Of a DNA stretch of 35,511 nt, positions 7,194 through 15,152 are shown in pieces; position 1 is the first letter of the stretch, and every line of letters starts with the position of its first letter. Both the position numbers and the translations under genes were made by a program. The notes beneath the pieces are model-generated. The model ran no database searches. It was not told the DNA's origin and saw only the letters and a program-made list of their open reading frames with translations. The DNA is from Phycisphaerae bacterium (GTDB lineage: Bacteria; Planctomycetota; Phycisphaerae; SM23-33). The DNA is taken from contig JADHXQ010000046.1 of NCBI GenBank assembly GCA_016782885.1, forward strand, positions 1 to 35,511. The letters are read 5' to 3'.

Positions 7194-8597
7194 ATGAATC
7201 GTCGTGAATTCTTGAAGAATGCCGGTACGCTGGCTGCTGGATTGTCGCTGTTTGGCGACGGCGGGGCGGCGGGCGCTGCGGGCAAGGTGGTGCGGCCTAA
7301 CATTATCTATATCATGGCTGACGATCTGGGTTACGGGCACCTGGGATGCTACGGGCAGAAAGAGATCGAGACGCCGAATATCGACCGCCTGGCGGCTGAG
7401 GGGATTCGCCTGACGGACCACTACGCCGGATCGGCCGTCTGCGCTCCGTCGCGCAGCGTCCTGCTGACGGGCCTGCACAGCGGGCACTGCTACGTTCGCG
7501 GTAACAGGCCCCTTCCTGTCGAGGGCAACGTTCCGATCCCGGCCGATTCGCAGACGTTCGGTACGGTGATGCAGTCGGCGGGGTACGCCACGGCGTGCAT
7601 CGGCAAGTGGGGGCTGGGTTATCCCGGTTCGTCGGGCGATCCGACCAGGCAGGGCTTCGACCACTGGTTCGGATATAACTGCCAGCGACAGGCCCACTCT
7701 TACTATCCGACCCACCTGTGGCGCAACGAAAAGAAGGTCATGCTGCGCAACACCGGCGGGGCGAAGAGGGATTACTCGCACGATCTCCTGACGGCTGAGG
7801 CGCTGAAGTTCATCCGCGATCGCCACAAGAAACCGTTCCTGCTCTATCTGCCCTACACGATCCCGCACGCGGCGTTCCAGGTTCCCGACCTGGGCGTGTA
7901 CGCCGACAAGTCCGGTTGGTCCGGAACGAAGAAGGCCATCGCCGCGATGATCACTCGTATGGACCGCGACGTCGGGACGATTCTGAAGCTCGTCAAGGAA
8001 CTGGGCGTCGACGATAAGACCCTGGTGATTTTCACGAGCGATAACGGATGCGCCGGCGGGGGGCTGCACAAACTGTTCAAGGGGTCGGGCCCGCTGCGGG
8101 GCATGAAGGGCAGTTTGTACGAAGGCGGTATTCGCACGCCGTTTGTAGCCCGCTGGCCCGGCAGGATCGCCAAGGGCTCCGTCAGCGCGCACCGGTCGGC
8201 GTTCTGGGACATGCTCGCGACCTTCGCCGAGCTGGGCGGGGCCAGGGTGACCAGGGAGACCGATGGTATCTCGATGGTCCCCACGCTGCTGGGAAAACAG
8301 CAGAAGGAACACGAATATCTCTACTGGGAGTTCGGTAAGTTCCGCGCCGTGCGGATGGGCAAGTGGAAGGCCCTGTCGGCTGGAGGCAAGCTCGCGCTTT
8401 ACGATTTGGACAAGGACATCGGCGAGACTACCGACCTGGCGGGCGACCACCAGGAACTTGTCAAGCGGATGAAAACGATCATGTCCGCCTCCCACCGCGA
8501 CACGCCGTGGACGACGTGGAAGTACACCGGTCCGACGCCCAAAGACCAGTCGAAACCGCGGAAGAACAGGAAAAAACGCAAGAAGCCCGCGCAGTAG
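7194..8597 (+). CDS. Tat-exported arylsulfatase-type sulfatase (S1)
   Basis: A 467-aa type I sulfatase that hydrolyses sulfate esters, probably on a polysaccharide outside the cytoplasm. ATG 7194 is supported by GGAG 8 nt upstream and starts a twin-arginine signal (MNRREFLKNAG); the upstream in-frame extension is leader. The metal-binding start of the fold is IIYIMADDLGYGHLGCYG (Asp43, Asp44). The formylglycine site is CAPSR at Cys83, followed by the conserved LLTGLHSGH. The distal metal-site motif FTSDNGCAGGG and the C-terminal sub-domain (YLYWEFGKFRAVRMGKWKA, LYDLDKDIGETTDLA) are present, so it looks complete and active. The last dozen or so residues are strongly basic (PRKNRKKRKKPAQ), shared in style with the sulfatase at 22532. 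Which sulfated sugar it uses cannot be read from sequence. Confidence 0.95.
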   Translation: MNRREFLKNAGTLAAGLSLFGDGGAAGAAGKVVRPNIIYIMADDLGYGHLGCYGQKEIETPNIDRLAAEGIRLTDHYAGSAVCAPSRSVLLTGLHSGHCYVRGNRPLPVEGNVPIPADSQTFGTVMQSAGYATACIGKWGLGYPGSSGDPTRQGFDHWFGYNCQRQAHSYYPTHLWRNEKKVMLRNTGGAKRDYSHDLLTAEALKFIRDRHKKPFLLYLPYTIPHAAFQVPDLGVYADKSGWSGTKKAIAAMITRMDRDVGTILKLVKELGVDDKTLVIFTSDNGCAGGGLHKLFKGSGPLRGMKGSLYEGGIRTPFVARWPGRIAKGSVSAHRSAFWDMLATFAELGGARVTRETDGISMVPTLLGKQQKEHEYLYWEFGKFRAVRMGKWKALSAGGKLALYDLDKDIGETTDLAGDHQELVKRMKTIMSASHRDTPWTTWKYTGPTPKDQSKPRKNRKKRKKPAQ

Positions 8598-8682
8598 AGT
8601 AATCCCGGGGTGAGTGACCTTTTTTTCTGGCGAAAACGTAGCTCCACGGTATTGTGAGGAAAGTTTTTGCCGAAAGTCGTTT

Positions 8683-8736
8683 AGCCCGAAGGGCTTATAT
8701 TCGACAGCCCAGGGCAGAGCGTAGCGCCGCCCTGGG
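8683..8736. repeat. REP-like paired palindromes
   Basis: Two hairpins in tandem within the 230-bp gap: AGCCC-GAA-GGGCT at 8683-8695 and CCCAGGGC/GCCCTGGG at 8708-8736 with a 13-nt middle. The GCCC-GAA-GGGC core recurs near 12251 and 12318, marking a dispersed intergenic element. Confidence 0.75.
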
Positions 8737-8826
8737 TCACGAATGCATTTAAGAAGCAAGTCGCCACTAGGCAATTGGTGTCTTAAGGAATGTTGGATCG
8801 CTCTGAAATGTTGGAGGTAGGAACAA

Positions 8827-9462
8827 ATGAAACGGTTGATTGTGGGACTTCTGTTCGTTATCCCGACCGCTACAGTAGCGTCGGCGGGCATGTTGGACGT
8901 TAATCTTGTTGTCAATGGCGATGCGGAGACCGACGACACCAGCGGGTGGACGAGCAATACGGGACTCGAAACCACTTCCGCTGCGGCCGCGGGAAGCGCC
9001 GGATTACCTGTCGGTACGAGTATAGGTAGTTACTCTTTCACCGGTGCTTTAGGGGGAAATCCCGAGAGCATGGCCCAGTCGATCGATGTATCTGCGCTGG
9101 CCGGGAGAGTTGATTCCGGCGAGATCACCAGCCACTTCAGTATCCTCCTGCAGTCACGTTCGGCGGACACAGCTGACGCGGAGTTACGATTCCTCAATGC
9201 GGTGGGAGGCATAATCCAGTCGGCCCCGTTCCAGGACCCGCCTACGGCGTCTACGTGGCAGTTATTCACCGATACCCGCCTGGCGCCCGTCGGTACGCGG
9301 GCGATCGAGATCGAACTGACCGGTACGCGCAGCGGTGGGGTGAGTACGGATGCTTTCTTCGACAACGTTACGCTGACGCTCACCCCCGAACCGGCTACGC
9401 TCGTCCTGTTGAGTGTGGGGGCCGTCGGGTTTCTTCGGCGCAGAAGACCGAGCAGGACCTGA
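8827..9462 (+). CDS. PEP-CTERM sorting-signal protein
   Basis: A 211-aa exported protein with a strong ribosome site (GGAGG and AGGA upstream of ATG 8827) and a signal peptide (MKRLIVGLLFVIPTATVASA). The body is Thr/Ser/Ala-rich and beta-type (VVNGDAETDDTSGWTSNTG..., SGGVSTDAFFDNVTLTL), resembling a carbohydrate-binding or coat-type domain often described as a 'discoidin-like' fold. The C-terminus is a textbook PEP-CTERM: TPEPATLVLL, hydrophobic stretch, then RRRR. Such tails are cut and processed by an exosortase (EpsH-type), which is not in this window. The likely role is a surface or exopolysaccharide-associated protein. The function of the body is unknown. Confidence 0.88.
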   Translation: MKRLIVGLLFVIPTATVASAGMLDVNLVVNGDAETDDTSGWTSNTGLETTSAAAAGSAGLPVGTSIGSYSFTGALGGNPESMAQSIDVSALAGRVDSGEITSHFSILLQSRSADTADAELRFLNAVGGIIQSAPFQDPPTASTWQLFTDTRLAPVGTRAIEIELTGTRSGGVSTDAFFDNVTLTLTPEPATLVLLSVGAVGFLRRRRPSRT

Positions 9463-9587
9463 GTTTCCAAAATTCTGAGTTGAGGGGATGCAGTTTCAGC
9501 CCAAAGAGATGGACATTCGGGAGGCTGTTGTTGATATACTGTTACCGCTAGCTATTAGCTGACAGTTGGAATCCAAGGAGCCAGGGT

Positions 9588-12089
9588 ATGAAAGTGCGAA
9601 TGTCATTATTGGCGATGAGTTGTTTGGTGTTTACGGTCTCATTTTCGGTCCGGGCGGGATCGCCGGCGGCTGAGGTGCTGATCAAGCATGGGGTGCGAGA
9701 GATTGTTTTCGCCGAGCGTGCTTTCGGCAGGGATGGGCACTGGTACGCCAACTTCGCGTATTTCTACGACGGGCCGCAAAATCCCACCTATACAAACGGG
9801 TCGCGCCTGGCGAAACTTGATGTCAGGAGCGGGAAAGTCACCACGATCATCGAAGACAAAACCGGTTCGATCCGCGATCCGAAGGTCCACTACGACGCCA
9901 AAAAAATACTCTTTTCGTATCGCAAGGGCGGGACCGGTCAGTTCCACCTTTATGAGATCAACGTCGACGGGAGCGGGTTGAAGCAGTTGACCGGCGGGAT
10001 CTACGACGACCTCGAGGCGACGTATCTGCCGGACGGCGGGATAGCGTTTGTCTCCGGGCGGGCGAAGCGATGGGTGAACTGCTGGCTGGTGCAGGTGGCG
10101 GTCCTCTATCGCTGCGACGGCGACGGAAAGAACATTCGCCAGTTGTCGGCCAATATCGAGCAGGACAACACCCCGTGGGTGCTGCCTGACGGGCGCCTGA
10201 TCTTCACGCGGTGGGAATACGTGGACCGCTCGCAGGTCCGCTTTCACCATCTCTGGAGCTGCAATCCCGACGGTACGAACGCGGCGGCGTATTTCGGTAA
10301 CATGCACCCCGGTTCGGTCTTCATCGACGCCAAGGCCATACCGGACAGCGACAGGGTGGTCTTCATAGACTCGCCCGGACACGGGGCCAGAGAGCATGAG
10401 GGTTATCTCTCGACGGTGACCGACAAGCAAGGCCCGGACGACAGGACGGCGATGAAGAGGATCGGAAATGTCAGGTGCCGCGACCCTTATGCGGTGTCGA
10501 AAGATTGTTTTATCGTGGCTTCCGACAAGCAGATTAACGTGGTTGACGCCTCGGGCAAGGTCATGCGCCTGCACAGTTCAAAGATTCAAGTCAGCGAACC
10601 GCGCCCGATCGTAAAGAAGAAACGCGAGCGGGTCATTCCTTCTCGAATCGACCTGTCGAAGGCCGCCGGTACGCTGGTCCTGAGCAACGTCTACATCGGG
10701 CGGAATATGGGCGGTATAAAACCGGGCGAGATCAGGAAACTCATGGTCCTCGAAACCCTGCCCAAACCCCTGAACTACGGTAACGGTTATCACGATTTCA
10801 TTCCGCTAAGCCACGGCGGCACGTTCACTCTGTCGCGGATACTCGGAACGGTTCCCGTCGAAACCGACGGGTCGGCGCATTTCGAGCTGCCCGCCAACCG
10901 CCCGCTGTTCTTCATCGCCCTCGATGAGAAAAACCAGTCGGTCAAGCGGATGCACAGCTTCCTGTCGGTCATGCCCGGCGAGGTCCTCAGTTGCGTCGGG
11001 TGTCACGAAGATCGCGTCAAGACGCCGGCCATCGCCGTCGGGCGCGTCGTCAGCGCGATGAAACGCCCGCCCAGCAAGCTCAAGCCCGTTCCCGGCGTTC
11101 CGTACACGATCGATTTCCCCCGCCACATCCAACCCATACTCGACAAACACTGCGTCAAGTGTCACAAGCCGGAAAAGCCCGACGGAAGGGTAATGCTCAC
11201 CGGCGACTACGGGCCGATCTACTCCCAGAGCTACATGACCCTCACCACGACCGGTCCGGTTTCCGACGGCAGAAACGGGGTGGGCAACAGCGCGCCGCGC
11301 AGCGTGGGCGATTCGGCCAGCCCGCTGATGAAGATGCTCGACGGGTCGCACCACAAGGCCAAGCTGTCGGCTGACGAGATAGAGTTGATCCGCAACTGGA
11401 TCCATACCGGCGCGCCGTATCCCGGTACGTATGCTGCGCTGTATACCGGCATGATCCGGCACAACACCATATCGAAGGAGTACCGCCAGGCCCGCGGGCC
11501 CGCCGCCGCCGCCTTCAAACGCAACTGCTCGAAATGCCACCGCCAACGATTGCCCGCCCCGGAACGAAACAGTATCGCCGGTACGAAGGACAGGAAAACT
11601 TATTTCTGGGACTCGCACATGGCGTTCAACCTGACCCGCCCGGACAAGTCGCCGCTGCTGATGGCGCCGCTGTCGAAGCAGGCCGGCGGTTGGGGAACCT
11701 GCAAGGCACGCGATAACAAGCCCGCCCAGATCGCGGCTGCAAAGCAGCTCTTCAGCGACACGAAAAACCCCGATTACCAGGCGATCCTGAAGATGATAGA
11801 ACAGGTCAAGGCCTGCCTGGGCAAGAACAAGCGCTGGGACATGCCCGGTTTCAAACCGCATCGGTATTACGTGCGAGAGATGAAGCGTTACGGGATCTTG
11901 AGCGAGGCTTTCGACATCGACCGCGATAAAATCGATATCTTCGAGCTCGATCGGCGCTACTGGGAGTCGTTCTGGTGCTACCCCAAAGGCGGCGGACCGA
12001 AGCTCTATCCCAACAAGAAGATGCACCGCATGCTGATCTCGCCCAGGGCGGATATCCCCTGGGCAAAGGACCTGACGAAGATCCAGTAG
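9588..12089 (+). CDS. HzsA-like propeller protein with three heme c sites
   Basis: An 833-aa exported protein. AAGGAG lies about 9 nt before ATG 9588, followed by a signal peptide (MKVRMSLLAMSCLVFTVSFSVRA). Residues about 30-330 form a TolB/PD40-type beta-propeller (ILFSYRKGGTGQFHLYEINVDG, GGIAFVSGRAKR, DGRLIFTRWEYVDRSQV). Next comes a domain like that of hydrazine synthase alpha, with heme c motifs CVGCH (Cys469) and CVKCH (Cys522, within HIQPILDKHCVKCHKPEKPDG). A third motif, CSKCH (Cys647), lies in a C-terminal extension. Similar proteins are abundant in non-anammox planctomycetes, so this is not evidence of hydrazine metabolism. An extracytoplasmic redox role is inferred. A weak promoter (TGGACA, 19 bp, TATACT) ends at 9540. 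A diheme relative is encoded at 18258. Confidence 0.85.
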   Translation: MKVRMSLLAMSCLVFTVSFSVRAGSPAAEVLIKHGVREIVFAERAFGRDGHWYANFAYFYDGPQNPTYTNGSRLAKLDVRSGKVTTIIEDKTGSIRDPKVHYDAKKILFSYRKGGTGQFHLYEINVDGSGLKQLTGGIYDDLEATYLPDGGIAFVSGRAKRWVNCWLVQVAVLYRCDGDGKNIRQLSANIEQDNTPWVLPDGRLIFTRWEYVDRSQVRFHHLWSCNPDGTNAAAYFGNMHPGSVFIDAKAIPDSDRVVFIDSPGHGAREHEGYLSTVTDKQGPDDRTAMKRIGNVRCRDPYAVSKDCFIVASDKQINVVDASGKVMRLHSSKIQVSEPRPIVKKKRERVIPSRIDLSKAAGTLVLSNVYIGRNMGGIKPGEIRKLMVLETLPKPLNYGNGYHDFIPLSHGGTFTLSRILGTVPVETDGSAHFELPANRPLFFIALDEKNQSVKRMHSFLSVMPGEVLSCVGCHEDRVKTPAIAVGRVVSAMKRPPSKLKPVPGVPYTIDFPRHIQPILDKHCVKCHKPEKPDGRVMLTGDYGPIYSQSYMTLTTTGPVSDGRNGVGNSAPRSVGDSASPLMKMLDGSHHKAKLSADEIELIRNWIHTGAPYPGTYAALYTGMIRHNTISKEYRQARGPAAAAFKRNCSKCHRQRLPAPERNSIAGTKDRKTYFWDSHMAFNLTRPDKSPLLMAPLSKQAGGWGTCKARDNKPAQIAAAKQLFSDTKNPDYQAILKMIEQVKACLGKNKRWDMPGFKPHRYYVREMKRYGILSEAFDIDRDKIDIFELDRRYWESFWCYPKGGGPKLYPNKKMHRMLISPRADIPWAKDLTKIQ

Positions 12090-12143
12090 TCTCGGTAGAG
12101 CAATCGCACAGCCAGCGCCGGCGACGGCTTAATATCCAACACT

Positions 12144-12173
12144 ACTTCGCGAAGCGATGCTTCGCTACGAAGT
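12144..12173. repeat. Nested palindrome of ACTTCG/CGAAGT and CGAAGC/GCTTCG
   Basis: CGAAGC-GAT-GCTTCG is enclosed by ACTTCG and CGAAGT with a 3-nt bulge. It could serve as a terminator stem for the cytochrome gene ending at 12089, but no T-tract follows. Confidence 0.6.
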
Positions 12174-12275
12174 GCAGGCAGCCGGCAAGGTCCAGCTTAA
12201 CCATTTTTCGCAGTCTGGTATGGCGTGCCGGGAAGCGGCGTTTGGTTCAGGCCCGAAGGGCCGCCCATATCTTAG

Positions 12276-12295
12276 CCGGGGCCGCAAGGCCCCGG
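12276..12295. repeat. Perfect hairpin with GCAA tetraloop
   Basis: CCGGGGCC-GCAA-GGCCCCGG, an 8-bp perfect G/C stem closed by a GNRA-type loop when read on the + strand. It is part of the REP-like cluster. Confidence 0.75.
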
Positions 12296-12310
12296 TATGC
12301 ATCCTCTAAT

Positions 12311-12388
12311 ATCCTAAAGCCCCGAAGGGGCGACAGAAGCGTGCATTCGCAGACCAACGCCTCCGTCGCCCCTCTGGGGCTTTGGGAT
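12311..12388. repeat. Inverted repeat with 24-bp arms
   Basis: The arms at 12311-12334 and 12365-12388 are inverted copies with three mismatches. Each contains a GCCCC(GA/TCT)GGGGC-type core plus CGAC/GTCG ends, and they enclose a 30-nt middle. The layout resembles a bipartite REP/BIME element or a small mobile palindrome. Confidence 0.75.
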
Positions 12389-12483
12389 AGTATGACATAT
12401 ATACCGGGCCCTCCCGAAGATTGTGCAACAAGCCTCCTGATTCTTGCTAAGCCGCAAGCGGCCCGACTCCAGGTTTGAGTCCC

Positions 12484-12530
12484 ATATTTGCCCGCCTGTA
12501 TGGAATCCCATCTTGTACGCCGCTTGCGGC
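12484..12530 (-). repeat. Dispersed 47-bp repeat, copy B (inverted)
   Basis: The reverse complement matches 3278-3324 almost base for base, including GCCGCAAGCGGC and GATTCCATACAGG. It lies directly downstream of the PQQ-propeller gene on the minus strand. Confidence 0.85.
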
Positions 12531-12538
12531 TTAGCAGC

Positions 12539-13786
12539 TTATTTTTCGATACGGTACAGGTGCGTGTCGGTCCGCAGGAAGATGGCTTTTCCGGCGATGG
12601 CGGGCGAGGCCATTATGCGGCTTTTACCGAGCTTGTTGGCGGCCAGTTCCTTGTACGTTCTGCCCGGCTGGATCACCGTCGCGCCCTGGCGTTCGTTGAA
12701 GATGTATATCCGCCCGTCGGCGTAAAGCGGTGAGGCCGAAAAGGCGCTTCCAATCCTCTCTGTCCAGACGGTCTTGCCCGTCTTGGCCTCGAAGCAGACG
12801 ATGTAACCCCGATGGGTCATCCCGTAGATCAGGTCGTCGACCGACAGGAGCGATGACCTCTGGGGCGCGTTCTTCTTGACCTTCCAGGCGATTGTGGCGG
12901 CGGGTTTGTCTCCCTTTACGGTTGGTTTGACGGCCCACAACTGCGGGCGGGAGCAGTCGGTGACAACGAAGATAAGCCCGCCGGCGAAAACCGGCCTCGG
13001 GATCAGCGAGAACCCGGGAGCGGTGGATATCTTCCACAGCTCTTTTCCCGTGTCGCCGTTGTAGGCGATGATGGCGTGGGCGCACGGTGCGATCAACTGC
13101 TTTTGCCCGGAAACTTCGATGACCGTCGGCGTGCAGAACCCTTTCCGCGTGTCGTATTGGACCTTGCTGTAGTCGATTCCGCGGTTGGTCTTCCAGACGG
13201 TCTTGCCCGTTTTCCTGTCCAGCGCGATGATGAACTGCACGTCGCAGCCGTCCATGGGCATGATCAGCATCGATCCGTAAGCGATCGGCGAGGCGCCCGG
13301 GCCCATGTCGTGGTCGCAGTTGATATCGCGCCTCGACCAGATAGTCTTGCCCGTCTTGGTGTCGAGACACGCCGTTCCGTACGTGCCGAAAGTTACGTAG
13401 ACCCTTCCGGCCTCGATTACCGGCGTGGGCGACGCGTAGCTGTTGAGCGGGTTCTTCCGCCCGGGCTTTTCCACGTCGAAGAGCTTGATGTCATGGACGA
13501 TCTTACCGCTCTTGCGGTCGACGCAGACGGCGTAGAGTTCCTTGCCCTTGTTCTCGGCGGTGGTCATCCATATCTGGTCGTCCCAGATCACCGGCGAAGA
13601 CCAGCCCTCCCCGTGGACGGCGGTCTTCCACGTGATATTTTCAGTTTCGGACCACTTGAGCGGAAGGCCCGTGATATTCGAGTGCCCGTTACCGGACGGT
13701 CCGCGAAACTCAGGCCAGTTCCCGCCCGCCGGCGGGGGGCCTGCAAGAACCGCCAGCAATGCTATAAACGCGGCGTTTGTTATCAT
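12539..13786 (-). CDS. Secreted PQQ-like beta-propeller protein
   Basis: A 415-aa protein. I start it at the ATG at 13786, 11 nt after GGAGG; the frame also opens at a TTG at 13804 that overlaps that GGAGG. A short signal peptide (MITNAAFIALLAVLAGPPPAGG) leads into a propeller of repeated blades: NWPEFRGPSGNGHSNITGLPLKW, ELYAVCVDRKSGKIVHD, ACLDTKTGKTIWSRRD, IIALDRKTGKTVWKTN, IIAYNGDTGKELWKIS and IVCFEAKTGKTVWTER. These 'D..TGK..W' signatures define the PQQ/BamB-type fold. There are no obvious catalytic residues and no dehydrogenase active site, so PQQ binding is not implied. It is probably a periplasmic or surface binding/scaffold protein. A clear paralogue is at 28699. It is convergent with the cytochrome gene and transcribed alone. 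Confidence 0.88.
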   Translation of the reverse strand: MITNAAFIALLAVLAGPPPAGGNWPEFRGPSGNGHSNITGLPLKWSETENITWKTAVHGEGWSSPVIWDDQIWMTTAENKGKELYAVCVDRKSGKIVHDIKLFDVEKPGRKNPLNSYASPTPVIEAGRVYVTFGTYGTACLDTKTGKTIWSRRDINCDHDMGPGASPIAYGSMLIMPMDGCDVQFIIALDRKTGKTVWKTNRGIDYSKVQYDTRKGFCTPTVIEVSGQKQLIAPCAHAIIAYNGDTGKELWKISTAPGFSLIPRPVFAGGLIFVVTDCSRPQLWAVKPTVKGDKPAATIAWKVKKNAPQRSSLLSVDDLIYGMTHRGYIVCFEAKTGKTVWTERIGSAFSASPLYADGRIYIFNERQGATVIQPGRTYKELAANKLGKSRIMASPAIAGKAIFLRTDTHLYRIEK

Positions 13787-14027
13787 GGTAAGGTCAGCCT
13801 CCAACTCGTGGTTTACCCGCGCAACTGCGCCGGGAGTGTGCAGTGATTATATAGAAATCGACGCCCCAGACAAGCGAGGATTCGCCTTGGCGCCGGGCAA
13901 TCGCATCTGGATATCAAGTTCGCCAAAAGCGGAAGAAGGCAAATCTAAAATCTAAAATCCCAAATCCCAACTCCAAAATCAAACCCCCTCTCCTTCCGTA
14001 TACATACATACTGGCGAATGAGGGTAA

Positions 14028-14047
14028 GGGCGACCCGCCGGTCGCCC
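14028..14047. repeat. GGGCGACC hairpin, copy 1
   Basis: GGGCGACC-CGCC-GGTCGCCC, a perfect 8-bp stem followed by CTACAA. It is inverted relative to the copy at 14147-14166, which is preceded by GTAG. Confidence 0.8.
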
Positions 14048-14146
14048 CTACAACGATCAATGGTCCCCGTCGGCGGTCATTGGGGCCGTTCATTGGCGGA
14101 TACAAATCGGCGGTGACAACACGCATCAATCGGACAAATCCCGTAG

Positions 14147-14166
14147 GGGCGACCGGCTGGTCGCCC
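14147..14166. repeat. GGGCGACC hairpin, copy 2
   Basis: GGGCGACC-GGCT-GGTCGCCC with 5' flank CCGTAG. The pair forms an inverted, spaced element of a kind widespread in environmental bacterial genomes. Confidence 0.8.
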
Positions 14167-14421
14167 ATTGTTCATGCAGGACAAACGATGTGGCAACGCA
14201 ATTACCACGACCACATTGTCAGGTTTTGCCCCGAGGGCCTACGGTTTGGTGAACCTGCGGTTTGTTCTTGTTGTGGTGGACACGAACCTCTATAAAGGAA
14301 GATATGGGGTTATCAGGAATGGGCGCATCGGCACAACTTGCCAGGGAAATAACCCCAAAAGTATACTGGAATCCTGCGCCTACGACCGTGACGGTGATTA
14401 ACTGGTTGGCCCTGGAAAATA

Positions 14422-15063
14422 ATGACACGACAACTCAAATTGCTGATCGGTACAGGAATCGCGGCGGCGATTTTATGGCGTGTGGAGCTTGAACTCCACG
14501 GCTGGGATGGATTGATCTGGATCGGTTACTTCCACTGGGCGATTCCCGTCGGGGCCGTTTTGTTCCTGGGCTGGCTTTTCTCGTTCAGTCCGATTGTCGG
14601 CAAGATCAGACGCGGGGCATTCGTTCTGACGACCGCCATCGTCAGCATCATCTGGTTTCAGGTTGTCATGTTTGCACTATACTACCATTTCAACACTGGC
14701 CCGAGCGCCTTTGTAGAGGTGCTGAGCTTGGGTGACAAGACTTACACACTGTATGCAAACACAATCCATGCGGTTGTGCCCGCGACCCCACTCATCTTTG
14801 CCGGACTACTCTGCGTGTTTGGATTGACACCTAAAGCCAAAGACCTCACGCTGGGGGTCCTCGTCTATATTCTGGCCTGTCCGGTGTCCATTGTGATTCT
14901 TGCCGTGCTCGATCATCGAGGCGGAGTTGATGCAATACACACGATCAAGAGTGGAGTCATCATACCATTCTTGGTAATCGGATTAGGGATTCTAGTTCCG
15001 AAGAAAGAGAAGGGTCAACATTCCCCTGCAGGCGACGTCCTGAAGACCGCGCCTGAGGAGTAA
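14422..15063 (+). CDS. Multi-pass membrane protein of unknown function
   Basis: A 213-aa protein with about six hydrophobic helices: near residues 6-20, 30-50 (IWIGYFHWAIPVGAVLFLGW), 65-88 (GAFVLTTAIVSIIWFQVVMFA), 112-132 (AVVPATPLIFAGLLCVFGL), 140-160 (LGVLVYILACPVSIVILAVL) and 175-190. The C-terminus is hydrophilic (PKKEKGQHSPAGD). No ribosome site is clear upstream of ATG 14422. I recognise no family or catalytic motif. It stands alone, convergent with the sialidase-like gene. Its GC content is somewhat lower than that of the sulfatase genes. Confidence 0.7.
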   Translation: MTRQLKLLIGTGIAAAILWRVELELHGWDGLIWIGYFHWAIPVGAVLFLGWLFSFSPIVGKIRRGAFVLTTAIVSIIWFQVVMFALYYHFNTGPSAFVEVLSLGDKTYTLYANTIHAVVPATPLIFAGLLCVFGLTPKAKDLTLGVLVYILACPVSIVILAVLDHRGGVDAIHTIKSGVIIPFLVIGLGILVPKKEKGQHSPAGDVLKTAPEE

Positions 15064-15152
15064 CGTTCGACGGAAAAAGGGTGCAGGAACATCCGGGGCT
15101 CAGGGTGGCTCAGGCCTCCGGGCGAGATGCGATTTCCCTGCCGCCTGGTGCC

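Larger units (their letters stand above)
12090..12538. other. Repeat-rich spacer between convergent genes
   Basis: About 450 bp with no gene. It is packed with palindromes: a hairpin of GAAGC-type words at 12144-12173, GGCCCGAAGGGCC near 12250, a GCAA-tetraloop hairpin at 12276-12295, a 24-bp inverted repeat at 12311-12388 and the inverted copy B of the 47-bp repeat at 12484-12530. Confidence 0.75.
13787..14421. other. 635-bp intergenic region with repeats
   Basis: No credible gene. It contains a simple A-rich stretch of AAATC-type words (about 13940-13985) and two inverted GGGCGACC hairpins (14028-14047, 14147-14166) about 100 bp apart. The remainder, up to 14421, shows nothing I can identify. 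Confidence 0.6.

Noticed and set aside
7161..8975. 604-codon open frame on the minus strand, longer than the sulfatase it overlaps
   Set aside because: It is the antisense of a gene with full sulfatase motifs. High-GC codon bias removes stops on the opposite strand. Its translation has no recognisable domain and is rich in Arg/Pro/Val as expected for a shadow.
9588..12089. Evidence for anammox/hydrazine synthase
   Set aside because: Only the alpha-like fold is present; no beta/gamma subunits or hydrazine dehydrogenase are nearby, and such paralogues are widespread in heterotrophic planctomycetes.
12539..13786. PQQ-dependent dehydrogenase
   Set aside because: Blade motifs match the PQQ-like fold, but no catalytic Asp/Ca-binding motif or adjacent-cysteine pair typical of quinoprotein dehydrogenases is visible.
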